In this document: positions 32,560 through 42,293 of the stretch, piece by piece | How the letters are laid out: every line of letters begins with the position of its first letter | Numbering within the stretch: the first letter of the stretch is position 1 | Assembly: GCF_035222275.1 (NCBI RefSeq) | Contig: NC_085882.1 | Location: forward strand, 1,867,501 to 1,931,500 | Direction: 5' to 3' | DNA: 64,000 nucleotides | Source: Podospora bellae-mahoneyi | Lineage: Eukaryota > Ascomycota > Sordariomycetes > Sordariales > Podosporaceae | Position numbers and translations under genes: made by a program | The notes under the pieces: model-generated | Database searches by the model: none | The model's input: only the letters and a program-made list of their open reading frames with translations | Told to the model about the DNA's origin: nothing

Positions 32560-33432
32560 ATGCTTGAAAATTCGGATATGTTACATTTTGGTTCCATCGT
32601 TATAGGTCCTCCTCTCGAGCAGCAGGATCTACTCGATCGTTCTTTGAAGGCATCTGTGGGAGCCATCGTTTTCGAAATTGCTGCATGCGTCAATGCTCCT
32701 TGCGCCTCCGCGCACCCTGAACTTCATGTTGACGATTCTGACGAAGGCCAGGCGGAGAAGTATTCTGAGCTTGCTGTTGCCAAGAGCTGGACTTGGAGAG
32801 CTGGACAAGCCCTTTGGGTTCGGTTCCTGGACGGCACCCCCAACTGGCACGAGAAGGTAAAAACCTATGCACGGCAGTGGCTTGCCTATACTAACCTGAA
32901 AATGGACTTTGTCGACGAGACCGATACTGATCCTGTGGAGATTCGCATTTCCTTCAACCCAAGAGAACCCACAAGATCCTGTATCGGTACGCTCAGTCGG
33001 GGCATGCCTCAGAACAAGGTCACGATAAACTTTCAGGATCCAACAGCTGGTGAATTTGAGGCTACGGTCCTCCATCAATTCGGGCATGCCCTTGGTTGCG
33101 TACACGAGCACCAATCCCCCGCCGGCGGCATCTCGTGGAACAAGAATCTCATCTACCTTTTTTACGGCATTGAGCCGCGCAACTGGAGCCAGGACCGTGT
33201 CAACCGAGAGATCTTGTACCGGTACACCGATGAGAAGGTTCAGGAGATGAAGATGCAGTGGTCGAGTTTCGACAGGCAGTCGGTCATGATGTACGAGATC
33301 AAACCCTGGATGACAACCAACGGCATGTCTGTCAAGCGGTGCCAGAAGCTTTCTGCCTGGGACAAACACTTCATAGCCATCTCTTATCCCCCCAAGGATG
33401 AGGCGAAGCCCGGACAATGTCAATGCTCTTGA
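32560..33432 (+). CDS. Astacin-like (M12A) metallopeptidase fold, catalytic Glu replaced by Gln
   Basis: The frame is open for 290 codons; its true 5' exon may begin near the AG before GATCTACTCGATCG (32625), since the first 20 residues do not look coding. The zinc-binding signature of astacins, HExxHxxGxxHE, appears as HQFGHALGCVHEHQSP, with the three His and the following Glu intact but the catalytic Glu changed to Gln. Other astacin-like features are WRAGQALWVRFLDGTPNW near the start, IRISF, and a Met-turn-like SVMMYEI after the zinc site. With no base in the active site the protein is probably not an active protease, and could be binding only. No signal peptide is seen. It sits between two decayed loci, so it may itself be in early decay. 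Confidence 0.65.
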   Translation: MLENSDMLHFGSIVIGPPLEQQDLLDRSLKASVGAIVFEIAACVNAPCASAHPELHVDDSDEGQAEKYSELAVAKSWTWRAGQALWVRFLDGTPNWHEKVKTYARQWLAYTNLKMDFVDETDTDPVEIRISFNPREPTRSCIGTLSRGMPQNKVTINFQDPTAGEFEATVLHQFGHALGCVHEHQSPAGGISWNKNLIYLFYGIEPRNWSQDRVNREILYRYTDEKVQEMKMQWSSFDRQSVMMYEIKPWMTTNGMSVKRCQKLSAWDKHFIAISYPPKDEAKPGQCQCS

Positions 33433-33449
33433 CAAGAACTTTTGGGTTC

Positions 33450-33746
33450 CCCTTGTAATGGGCCGCGGCGGGTGGGCATTACGCCGAAGTAAAAGATCTT
33501 CTCACCAAAAGGGGGGCAGACGCCAATTTCCGGTCTCTGTTTGACTGGACTGCGCTTTACTGGGGGGCAGGCAATGGACACGAGGGTGTCGTAACCCTCC
33601 TGCTCTTGCACGGGGCCAAGGTTTCCGTCTTCTCGGACATTCGTAAGACGCCGCTGGATTTGGCGCGCGTTCATGGCAATGCTACCATCATTGAGATGCT
33701 TGAAGATGCAAGCAGAAAACAGACATTGGCAGCGGTGGCGGCTTAG
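33450..33746 (+). pseudogene. Ankyrin-repeat fragment
   Basis: In a frame different from the astacin-like gene the sequence reads WAAAGGHYAEVKDLLTKRGA, then DWTALYWGAGNGHEGVVTLL, then KTPLDLARVHGNATIIEMLE, three consecutive ankyrin repeats, ending at a TAG at 33744. A stop interrupts the frame just before the first repeat, and no start is available, so this is a remnant. It may have been the C-terminus of the metallopeptidase gene or of the decayed gene before it. Confidence 0.65.
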
Positions 33747-34078
33747 GGGAGGGCCCCCAGCAGGTTAAGGATGAGCAAGAAAGATTGATAGCTCTGCTAG
33801 AAAGGGTATTCGCACAATAGCAATAGATCAGTTTATACAAGGTCTCTATGTTTCCCATAGGTAGCTTTCTTACAGGTAGGTAGACTTTCACATAGCAGAA
33901 TCATGAAGAGAAAGAACTACCGCCGTGCATACACTGTGAAAACATTGTGAGCATTGAGAGAAAACGCCCCCACTCCATGTCTTTGAAAACTACCAAGCCC
34001 AAAACTGTCCAAAAACCTCCTTTTATGACTTGATCAAATTAGCCAGGCCCCCCACCCTCCAAACCCCAAGTTCTTCAC
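33747..34078. other. Non-coding spacer
   Basis: No gene is seen. This is AT-rich sequence, then a C-rich stretch that forms the 3' region of the Cys-rich repeat gene on the minus strand. Confidence 0.4.
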
Positions 34079-34582
34079 TCAATCCCCCCACGCACGCCCC
34101 CTCCCCCCTTCACTACAAAAACAACCCCCCCGATCACCAAAACAGCACCCTCCCCGATCACTAAAGATGCAACCCCCCCTATCACTGAAAATACACCCGT
34201 TCCTATCACTGCAGAAACATCCCTCCCTATCACTGCAGAAACACCCGCCCCTCGTCGAAAAGAAGCAGCCCCCTGTTGACGACCAGAAACATCCTGGCCT
34301 GCTGTCGTGGACGGCGTACCGCTCGTCGTTGAAGAGTTTGGTTAGGTTATCTGGTTGGGGTTGCATTGGTGGTTGGGGTGTGTATCCGCAGGTGTGAGGA
34401 CGGGATGGAGTACAAGCCTGTTGGGGTTTGGGCTGGTCGGACTGTGACTGAGATTGGGAATGGGACTGGGATTGAGATCGGGAATGTTGCTGGAGGGTTG
34501 TTTCGTAAGAAGGAGGAGGATCGGAGGGCGAGGCAGGCTCATCTTGGGGGTTGTAGGGGGTTGTTTTGCTGAGTTTGGCCAT
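34079..34582 (-). CDS. Cys-rich octapeptide-repeat protein with a PPSY motif
   Basis: A single open frame gives 167 residues in three parts. The N-terminal part contains PPPSYE at about 22-27, a PPxY motif of the kind bound by WW domains of Nedd4/Rsp5 ubiquitin ligases. A Ser-Gln repeat (SQSQSHSQSQSQSDQ) follows at about 36-50. From residue 97 to 160 there are eight tandem 8-residue units of the form G-C-[FI]-x-S-[DT]-R-G: GCFWSSTG, GCFFSTRG, GCFCSDRE, GCFCSDRN, GCIFSDRG, GCIFSDRG, GCCFGDRG, GCFCSEGG. The matching DNA is a 24-bp tandem repeat. No signal peptide is seen. I know no named family with this unit; the mix of Cys and Phe suggests a metal-binding, palmitoylated or cross-linked region, which is speculation. 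It could be an expanding minisatellite in a poorly constrained gene, but all units keep frame. Confidence 0.65.
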   Translation of the reverse strand: MAKLSKTTPYNPQDEPASPSDPPPSYETTLQQHSRSQSQSHSQSQSQSDQPKPQQACTPSRPHTCGYTPQPPMQPQPDNLTKLFNDERYAVHDSRPGCFWSSTGGCFFSTRGGCFCSDREGCFCSDRNGCIFSDRGGCIFSDRGGCCFGDRGGCFCSEGGRGRAWGD

Positions 34583-35045
34583 GTTTGTGCGATGAATGGA
34601 TGCCTGGACGAGATATGTTGGCGAGATTCTTGAATTGAATTCAGCTGAATGCAGGCGTTAAGAAACACCAATCTTCAAAAATGAAGATGTGCAACAGAAA
34701 AGAACTGATGGACCAAAAGTGCGAACATGCCCAGAGAATTATACCCAGCATATAGGATCTTGTGCAGTACTTATGCCGGCTGCCTCCAGTGTTGACGCCG
34801 CCCAGCAGCAGTGGTATGACGTTTCCATTCTGGAGGTTGCTCGGATTGCTTGGGTTCGCACCAATGAGAGAACCGACAAAGGTACTTTCACATTTGACCA
34901 AAAGCTTCGGACGCGTCATGCCACACTCTTTGGTCTGATGGTAAGTCGGGTGGTTATCTGACCGAATTATCTCCATATCATATATAGTTGAGAGTTCTAA
35001 GCTAATTCAACAACATGTGACAGGCCCCATAGATACGCCAAAAGT
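34583..35045. other. Non-coding spacer
   Basis: This holds the 5' region of the Cys-rich repeat gene and the 3' end of the MFS gene, both on the minus strand. No gene or strong motif is seen. Confidence 0.4.
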
Positions 35046-36383
35046 TCACACATTTCCGAACAACCCTTCAGGAGTCGTCAGCTTCGTCACAAAAATCACA
35101 ACCCCTCCAGCCAGACACATGATACCACTGAACAGAGAAGCCTCCAAATATCCCCCATATTTATCCAACAGCACCCCGTTGACCGGCGGCCCAACCAAGA
35201 TGGCGATAGAACCAACGGCCAAACCCATCCCAATGTAAGTCCCCAAGTTCTGCGGATTAGTCGTGCAAGTTGAAAACGCAGCCGAGTTCGCCGACACAAT
35301 CGTGCCCGATGTCAACCCAATAAACACAGCATACACCACCAACCCAGTCGTATCAGTAGCCTTGGTCAAGCACAGGACCACAATCCCCGTCGCCAATGAC
35401 CCAAACCCGTAGATATTCAGTTTCCCATATTTGTCGGCCAGAATTCCTGGTAGGATCCTCCCAAATGTCGATGCTCCATTCACGATAGCCAGCAAATACG
35501 ACGCCAAGATCTTGTCCATCCCCTTCGACACCGCATACGAGGGCAGAAAAAACAACGGTGTAAACATCCCCAGCAATACAAAGAACCCGGCAGCGACCAA
35601 CCCCACAAATCTCAGCTCTGTAAACGCTGACCATAGGAAGAACTTCGTCTCTCTCGACGGCAACCTCGCCCTCAGCGAAAAGCAACAGAACACCATCATA
35701 GGCGCCACAATGAACCCTATCACCCTAACCGACCACCCGAACCCCAGACTGGTATCATTCAACATCTTTCCCAAAGCAATAGGGAAGACAATACCTCCAA
35801 TGCTACTCCCGCTAACCACCAACCCCAACGCTGCAGCCCTCTTCTTGTCAAAATACTGTGACACGACCGCAAAAGCAGGGACTTGTATCATTGCCGACGC
35901 TAATCCCGTCAAGACCCCCTGAGCGAGCATGAACTGATAGTATTCTTGACACAAACTCGTCATCATGATGGCCAAGACGTAGAGGATAGCTCCGATACGG
36001 ATGACCCATGTCCCATAACGGTCAAAGAGTGGGCCCGAGATAGCCCCAAAGAGAAACTGCATACATGCCGTGACAGAGCCGATCCAGGATATTTGATCGG
36101 GGGTGTGCGATGATAGCTGGTGGGTTCCATAGTATTGGAGAAAGATACCGAAGGAGTTGACGATGCCGAGGCAAGAGAAGAAGATACAGGCTGCGCCGAG
36201 GGCGACGAACCAGGCGCGGGCGCCGCCGTCGGGGGCTGGGCCGTAGAGGTCGGTGAGTGTGGGAGGTGTAGATTCCGACGTCTTTTCCAGGTCTCGAGGT
36301 TGGTCGGGTGTGGGTAGCTTTTCAGAGCTGCTTCTGGAGGATGTGCTTTGAGAGGGAGCCGGGGGTTGGCCTGAGTCTACCAT
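35046..36383 (-). CDS. Major facilitator superfamily transporter, monocarboxylate (MCT-like) type
   Basis: The frame extends 29 codons further upstream but without an ATG there; the first good ATG is at 36383 (MVDSGQPPAP), giving 445 residues. After a Ser- and Pro-rich cytosolic N-terminus come about 12 hydrophobic segments starting with DGGARAWFVALGAACIFFSC, the DGGxxW entry of fungal MCT-like permeases. The loop GPLFDRYGTWVIRIGAI matches the MFS motif between helices two and three. The central loop includes SLRARLPSRETKF. Such permeases move monocarboxylates or secondary metabolites across the plasma membrane; the substrate is unknown. A TATA box lies upstream, and the gene shares a 400-base promoter with a Zn2Cys6 regulator, so co-regulation is likely. 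Confidence 0.85.
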   Translation of the reverse strand: MVDSGQPPAPSQSTSSRSSSEKLPTPDQPRDLEKTSESTPPTLTDLYGPAPDGGARAWFVALGAACIFFSCLGIVNSFGIFLQYYGTHQLSSHTPDQISWIGSVTACMQFLFGAISGPLFDRYGTWVIRIGAILYVLAIMMTSLCQEYYQFMLAQGVLTGLASAMIQVPAFAVVSQYFDKKRAAALGLVVSGSSIGGIVFPIALGKMLNDTSLGFGWSVRVIGFIVAPMMVFCCFSLRARLPSRETKFFLWSAFTELRFVGLVAAGFFVLLGMFTPLFFLPSYAVSKGMDKILASYLLAIVNGASTFGRILPGILADKYGKLNIYGFGSLATGIVVLCLTKATDTTGLVVYAVFIGLTSGTIVSANSAAFSTCTTNPQNLGTYIGMGLAVGSIAILVGPPVNGVLLDKYGGYLEASLFSGIMCLAGGVVIFVTKLTTPEGLFGNV

Positions 36384-36783
36384 TGTGCTAAGAGATTGCT
36401 GTTGGTACCAAGTTAGAGAAATCAAAACGGTAAACCAACAATATGCGACAAGTGTAGAAAAGAAACCCAAGGCACCGGTGCCTGTACCAGCATTTCCCCT
36501 AGGGGATGCCGAGACATGTTTTTATATAAACGCCGAAGAGGATAGTTGAATATGTCGCCGAATGTGGATAAGGCCGGGCCGGAGATAAGAATCGCGGACT
36601 CGGCATATTGGGTTGGGTGAGCGAGGCCTGGACCAATGATGTCGGGCTGTTGGCTCCGAAGGATTGAATTTCCCGAGTGAATTTCCTGAGTCCTCGGTCG
36701 AATGTGATGTGAAAATCCCAAAATCTGTCAAAGATGTCGGACATTGTCTTTATCGACAGAATTTGCCGGCAGATTGAATCGAG
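36384..36783. promoter_or_regulatory. Bidirectional promoter of the MFS gene and the Zn2Cys6 regulator
   Basis: This 400-base gap has TTTATATAAA at 36521-36530, about 140 bases before the MFS start on the minus strand. GGCCGGGCCGGA (near 36575) contains CGG-N-CCG, a half-site arrangement some Zn2Cys6 proteins bind; it may be chance. Confidence 0.6.
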
Positions 36784-38988
36784 ATGAAGCATACTGACCA
36801 AGGTGGTGCTGTTCGACGACGGAGAAGACCTGCCGTGTGAGTTGTTCCTTTTCAGTAATGAAACTTGAGAGTTAGGAAGTCACGCTAACCACAGAGTTCC
36901 ACTGGCAGCTCCTGCATCACTTGCAGAAAACGTAAAATCCGCTGTGATCGGAAGGCGCCATGTGGAAACTGCCTCAAGTCGAAAGGCTCCAGTTGCTCTT
37001 ACCGTGACCCTCCCCTCTCTCCTCCAAAGGCCACCACTCCCAGAAGTGCAACCTCGCTGCCAAATGACTGTGTCGACGATGAGAACGACGAGCTCGATGT
37101 GGCCAGCTGTTTCTCCATCACTACTCCTCCAACGCCACCATCTCTTGTTAACACGACTAATCTGGGCATCGCTGGCACATTTCACATTCACCATGAGTCC
37201 CGCCAGGGACAGCCGAACGTCGGTGCCTTCAGCATAGCACACAAGACCCGCTACTTCGGCCAAAGCCACTGGGTCAACAGCATTACCCTGGTTCGAGACT
37301 TATTTGCGATCCTTGAGCCACACTTCCGCAACAATTCTTCTCCCATCGTCGGGTGCATGCTGGAATGCAAAGGTCTGGCAAAGACATTGAAGTCTCGAGT
37401 GCTCCCTTGTTGGCCGTATGAACCGCTCTTCGACGTTCCGCCAGACCACGACGATCTGTTACGGAACTACATCTCAACATCAGAAAGCATCTTTCGTGTG
37501 ATGCATATTCCCTCTTTCACTCGAGACTTCCATGCTCTCTGCACATCGCCAACTCCGCCGACTAATGTGGCCTTCATTGTTCAAGCCAAGCTTGTCTGTG
37601 CCATAGGTGCGACTCATACTGACACGGTATTGCGACAAGAAGCCACACAATGGGTACAAGATGCACAAACATGGCTCTCCAAGCCGGACTGCAAGCATCA
37701 ACTTTCCCTTCAACATCTTCAATCCCATATTTTGTTGCTTCTCGCCCGCAAAGCTGTCGGTGTAGCGGAAGACATGATTTGGATCTCGGTTGGCTCGCTC
37801 CTCCGCACAGCCATGTACATGGGCCTGCACCGCGATGGTGTCATTGGAACATCCTCTAATAAAAACCTGTTCACATCAGAAATGCGCCGCAGGATCTGGA
37901 ACACTATCCTCGAGCTATCTGTCCAGTCCAGCCTGAACGCTGGAGGTCCTCCCTTGATATCTCTCCAAGACTTTGACACAAAGCCTCCATCCAACTTGAA
38001 TGATGAGGACTTGCATTCGGACCAAGCAATCCCCAAAGCAGACGGAGTATTTACCTCTACAGCAATTTCCCTCGCCCTTCGAAAGACACTCCCAGTACGC
38101 CTCGCCATTGTCAAATTTCTCAATGATTGGTCTTCACCAGGCGATTACCTAACCGCTTTGAAGCTTGATTCTGATTTCAGAGCAGCATACACACTTCTGG
38201 CCAAGTTCCTATCGCACGTTTCTCAATCCAGCAATGCGCCACTCACAAACGTGAACCGCCAAGCTGTCGTGAACCACATCAATCTCCTACTTAGACGCCA
38301 CCTTCTCGCCCTCCATCTACCTTTCTTTCTCCCCTCTCTATCCAGACCAGAGTTTGCTTTTTCCCGGGTGGTTGTAGTAGATACAGCACACCGTATCTGG
38401 CGAGGTGTCTTTTCTACTACAGATATTTGCGCAAGCAATGTCGCTAGATCATCCGCTTGTTTTCGGACCGTTTCCATGCAAGTTATCATCGTTCTGTCAA
38501 CTCATCTTCGAGCGCAAGCTGCCGACCCAATTTCCGGGGGCATGGTTAGAGAAGACTTGGTGGCGATACTTGAGGAGGCAAAACAGTGGACGTGGAGGTG
38601 TATTGAAGGAAGGGAGACGAATGTTAAGGGGTATCTGTTCGCTTGTTTAGTGAAGGCTAATGTGGATGCTATGAGGGAAGGCTTGACCGAACCTGAGGTG
38701 GTGAAAAGGAGTCTTGAGGCGGCAGAAGAGGCTATTCGCAAGGCCCGAGAGGTATTGAAAGAACGATTGCGAGCCTTGACGAACATGGAGCCATCCTGCG
38801 GGGCCGTAACGGTGTTGGGGAATCAAGGTGAGACTGTTGATATATGTGACGGTAACAATGAATGGGAGCAGCTTCAACAGACCTTTGACTTTTTCGGCGG
38901 CAGTGATGATTTACAAGGTGGAAGGGGGATGATGTTGGCGGATGGGGATAATTGGTTTCTAGATTTTGGAAACGGGCTTCTTGTTTGA
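36784..38988 (+). CDS. Zn2Cys6 fungal transcription factor
   Basis: Proposed exons are 36784-36836 and 36897-38988, giving 714 residues; the 60-base intron (GTGAGT, CTAAC branch, end AGAG) puts PAV in frame with STGSSC. The binuclear zinc cluster has Cys at 24, 27, 34, 40, 43 and 51 (CITC-RKRKIRC-DRKAPC-GNC-LKSKGSSC). It is followed by a linker and a fungal-specific transcription factor middle domain (YISTSESIFRVMHIPSF..., later SVGSLLRTAMYMGLHRDG and RRRIWNTILELSVQSSL). The C-terminal part is acidic (DFFGGSDDLQGG...WFLDFG), possibly an activation region. Such factors bind CGG repeats, often in the promoters of adjacent transporters or pathway genes. It is divergent from an MFS gene and followed by the APH-like gene, which suggests a local regulator. 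Confidence 0.88.
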
Positions 38989-39482
38989 TATTATGCTTCT
39001 ATGGATGACCTCCGAGTCAACATGCCTTGGGTCCCGAGGGGGTGGTAACTGCCCGTGGGAATTGTTGCGGAGCGGGTAGCTCCGGAGATGACGTTGATGA
39101 GGGGTCAGGTGCGGGACGGCCGGTGATATCATCCCGTGAGACCCTTCCCAAACACATGTCCTAAAAGAAATGATGCCACTGCAAAACAAACAGCGCGTTC
39201 CCGAGCTCAGCGAAAGAGATGTTTCAGTGATCAGTGACGGCAACCAGTCAAACTGAGCGCTTGCCCATGTGATTTCCCTTGTCAGTGTTGCCTGCCGCCA
39301 TCACCTCGGGCTGCCAGCTGGTTGGGCACCGGCGCCAGCGCACCTCCGTGAGCCCAACGTCATGGATCGACTCACACTCAACAAGCGAATGTCGCAATAA
39401 AACAGCACTCACTCCGCAATGACTCTCCGTTCTGAAAGCAACTTTGATAACCGCCCCATCGTACATTTCCCGTCTCGTCGCA
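38989..39482. other. Non-coding spacer
   Basis: This lies between the Zn2Cys6 gene and the APH-like gene, both on the plus strand. Short open frames exist but none is convincing. Confidence 0.4.
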
Positions 39483-40784
39483 ATGCTGCTGAATCCAATC
39501 CACCTCAATCACTTTCACCAGCCCTCCCCACCACCTCCACCACGGCAACATGTCGAGGAAGTGGACCCCTTCGAGGCCCTCTACAACTCCCTTTCCAACC
39601 TCACCCTGACCCCCACCACTCTCATCCCTAGAGCCCCAGCAGCCGTCAGCAAACCTATCGCTCCAGCGCCAGTACCACAACTTCAACCAGCCATTGTAGA
39701 TAAGCAACAAGATGAGCAACGGATTTCTGTCAACCTGATCTTTCCCCCAGGAGACAACGTCATATTTGCACACTCTTCATACTTTACCCGTCCCAAATAT
39801 GCATTCCAACCAGACCTTCCCAGCGTGCCCCAGGTGCGGGGACAAGCTATCCTCTCACATGGATCTCTGCCATTACCATCAGCATACTACCTCCCCGCGC
39901 CACAAGCAGGACTGCTGGTCAAGTATGGCGCAGACACCGCGGTTACCTCGACTGAAGCCAAGACATTAATGACCCTCAAACGGTACCTCAGCGACAAGGT
40001 CCCCGTCCCCGAAGTCTTTGGCTGGCGACGGGACATCGGAACTGGGGAGCGAGTCCTCTACCTCTCCTTGCCATCAGAGGAAGTAACACTCGAGCAACAA
40101 TGGCCATATCTATCCGACGCCCAGAAAGAGCACGTCTGTCTTCAGATCAAGGATATGGTTAAATCATGGCGTCGTCTCCAGCAAGGAGCAGTCGAGGTAG
40201 TCGGTGAGTTTCCCTCCCCCGTTTTTTGACCAACAGCAACTGACCCCCGGGAAGCAAGCATAGACAACACCCCTCTTAAAGACGAAATCTTCCAATTTCC
40301 CTCCTCCCCAGGCCTCAAAATCCCCGCCCCAGGGCCCTTCCCCAACGTCTCCAACTTCCACAGCTACTTCGTCGCCACAGCCGTGGCCCTCTCCCAAACC
40401 AAGCAAAAAGATGATACCCCCGCCAAGATCAACTACCAACCACATCATCTCTTCCCCGACAATGTCCCCATTGTCTTTACGCACGGTGCTCTCCACCCAA
40501 GAAACATCATCATCTCTATGAACGAACAGAACCAGCCAACGGTGACGAGTGTGATTGGCTGGGAGCAAGCAGGCTGGTATCCCGCCTACTGGGAACTATG
40601 CAAGGCAAGATATGAGTGCTCCAAGCCAAAAGAGGAGAACATGTCGTTGACAGATTGGGAGAGCAAGTACTTGCCTGCGATTGTCAACTTGGATGGGTTC
40701 GGGATGGAAGAGCAGGGGTGGAATGGGAGGGCGCTGTGCCAGTATTGGGACTATTTTGTTGGGTTGATGCATCGGTGGCAGTGA
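39483..40784 (+). CDS. Aminoglycoside-phosphotransferase-fold protein lacking both catalytic aspartates
   Basis: Proposed exons are 39483-40203 and 40255-40784, giving 416 residues; the 51-base intron (GTGAGT, CTGAC branch, end GGGAAG) joins EVV to ASIDNTPLK. The fold is recognisable from LLVKYGADTAVTSTEAKTLM (the Lys and Glu of the N-lobe), VPVPEVFGW and the C-lobe. The Brenner motif normally HGDLHPxN is HGALHPRN, and the second motif normally xxDWE is VIGWEQAGWYP. Both catalytic or metal-binding Asp are replaced, by Ala and Gly, so phosphotransfer is unlikely and a pseudokinase or binding role is inferred. The trailing AGWYPAYWELCKARYE is typical of fungal APH-like proteins. Start at 39483 is the first ATG. 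It follows a Zn2Cys6 regulator. Confidence 0.82.
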
Positions 40785-41951
40785 AAAGGGTTCATTTTTG
40801 TTGTATTGTATCTATCCGCCATGAGTAGGGACCGGAAGGCATGCCACGGAAGAAAAGCTGGTGACGTTAAAACACGCGGGATTACATTGTTAAATATACC
40901 AGCCTCATGTTTCATGAAAGAGGTTTCATGTATGTATCTGAACATGAACAAGAGGCATCAAAACGTTGTTGACCCGACCTCCAAAAATGAACCAGTCCTC
41001 TTCAACTGGTGAGGGCACTCCTTTACCATATCTGGCTGTCTTAAATAAGCTGTGATCGCCAAACTTGACCTCCTCTCCCCCCGGCACAAAGTGAACCAGG
41101 TAGGAGGACAGGTGGAAGAAAACCTACACATCTAAGGGACGTTGAAAAAACCATCACGGCTTAAGTGTCGACCGGGAGTCCCTGGCCCCCACTCTGGCTC
41201 ATGGAGGAAAGAATCACTCGGATGCTCTGGGGCAATAATGGTAAGGTAAGATCAGCTGGCCAGTTGGGTCACTTGCCGGCGATCAATAGGGGAAGTGTAC
41301 TGGAGATTACGTAGACTCGTGAACGAAGCACAGGTTTAACCTTTCGCGCCCGCCTCGACAAACTGAGCCGCACACTGTTCAAAGATAGCCCCAAGAAGAC
41401 GTGGCCAAGGAAGCCCGCCAAGGAGCACCGCGAAAATGGAAAGTATATATTTCTCGCGTGGAAACTGGGAGGAAGTTGTATGTAAGAATACGACTTGGAT
41501 CCAGAGTAGGTAGGTTGGAGCTCAATTCAACGGGCTGGGTGGGGGTTAAGAGCGGCAGTCACGGGCGTCGGCGTGCTTTGAACAAGGAGAGGGCAAGAAA
41601 TGTTCTTACCAGTTGAAGAGGGCTGTTGACCTACGTTTCGAAGCGGCCTTCCTTGATGACTGCCATCTAATACCTGTTGTTTACTTGATTTCAGAGATAT
41701 AAATGAAACCTCTTGACTAGCTATGTTTGCAGACTTTACAAGAACAATAATCTCGACTATCTCGCAGCAATCACGCAAAGTGCAGCACTAAGGCAAATCA
41801 TATCCGCGAGTAACTCTGCTTATTTATCTTCAGATGAATATCCTCTTACCTTCTCCATCTCTGCATAGTTCGCTAACCTTGTGAACAATACCCAATTAGG
41901 CCCACCAGGTGATAGTGATGATAGAGTTTATTTCCGCAGCCATTATCCTGA
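40785..41951. other. 1.2-kb gene-poor stretch
   Basis: I see no gene. AT-rich and GC-rich patches alternate, and short open frames have no family features. It ends at the tRNA-Ala. Confidence 0.45.
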
Positions 41952-42036
41952 GGGCGTGTGGCGCAATTGGTAGCGCGTTCGCTTTGCAATAGCATATTCA
42001 TGCGAAAGGTCTTGGGTTCGATTCCCAACTCGTCCA
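41952..42036 (+). tRNA. tRNA-Ala (UGC) with a 12-nt intron
   Basis: The acceptor GGGCGTG pairs with CTCGTCC (one G-U and one T-T mismatch), the discriminator is A, the D arm is GCGC...GCGC and the T arm is TTGGG-TTCGATT-CCCAA. The anticodon stem TTCGC/GCGAA closes TTTGCA plus T, giving anticodon TGC. The 12-nt intron (ATAGCATATTCA) follows the base after the anticodon. Confidence 0.88.
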
Positions 42037-42293
42037 TTTTTAGGTTTTGGCTAGCCTGCAAACTGTTAATGTTTGTAGTACAACCTTTTGTTTGCTCTGG
42101 ATTCAGATGACACAAACAACCTCAGCAAGTTCTCTGTATTAGTGAGCCACCTCTCTATTTTTGTAGTGATCAAGCTATTTTGTCCCATCTTCTCCCGACA
42201 TAGGAAAGATGATTCAAACAAGATCAGTAAAGCCTTCTCTCCCTCTCGCTCCATCTCTGATCTTTACAAATGCCGTGTCATCCCCTGCCGCAA

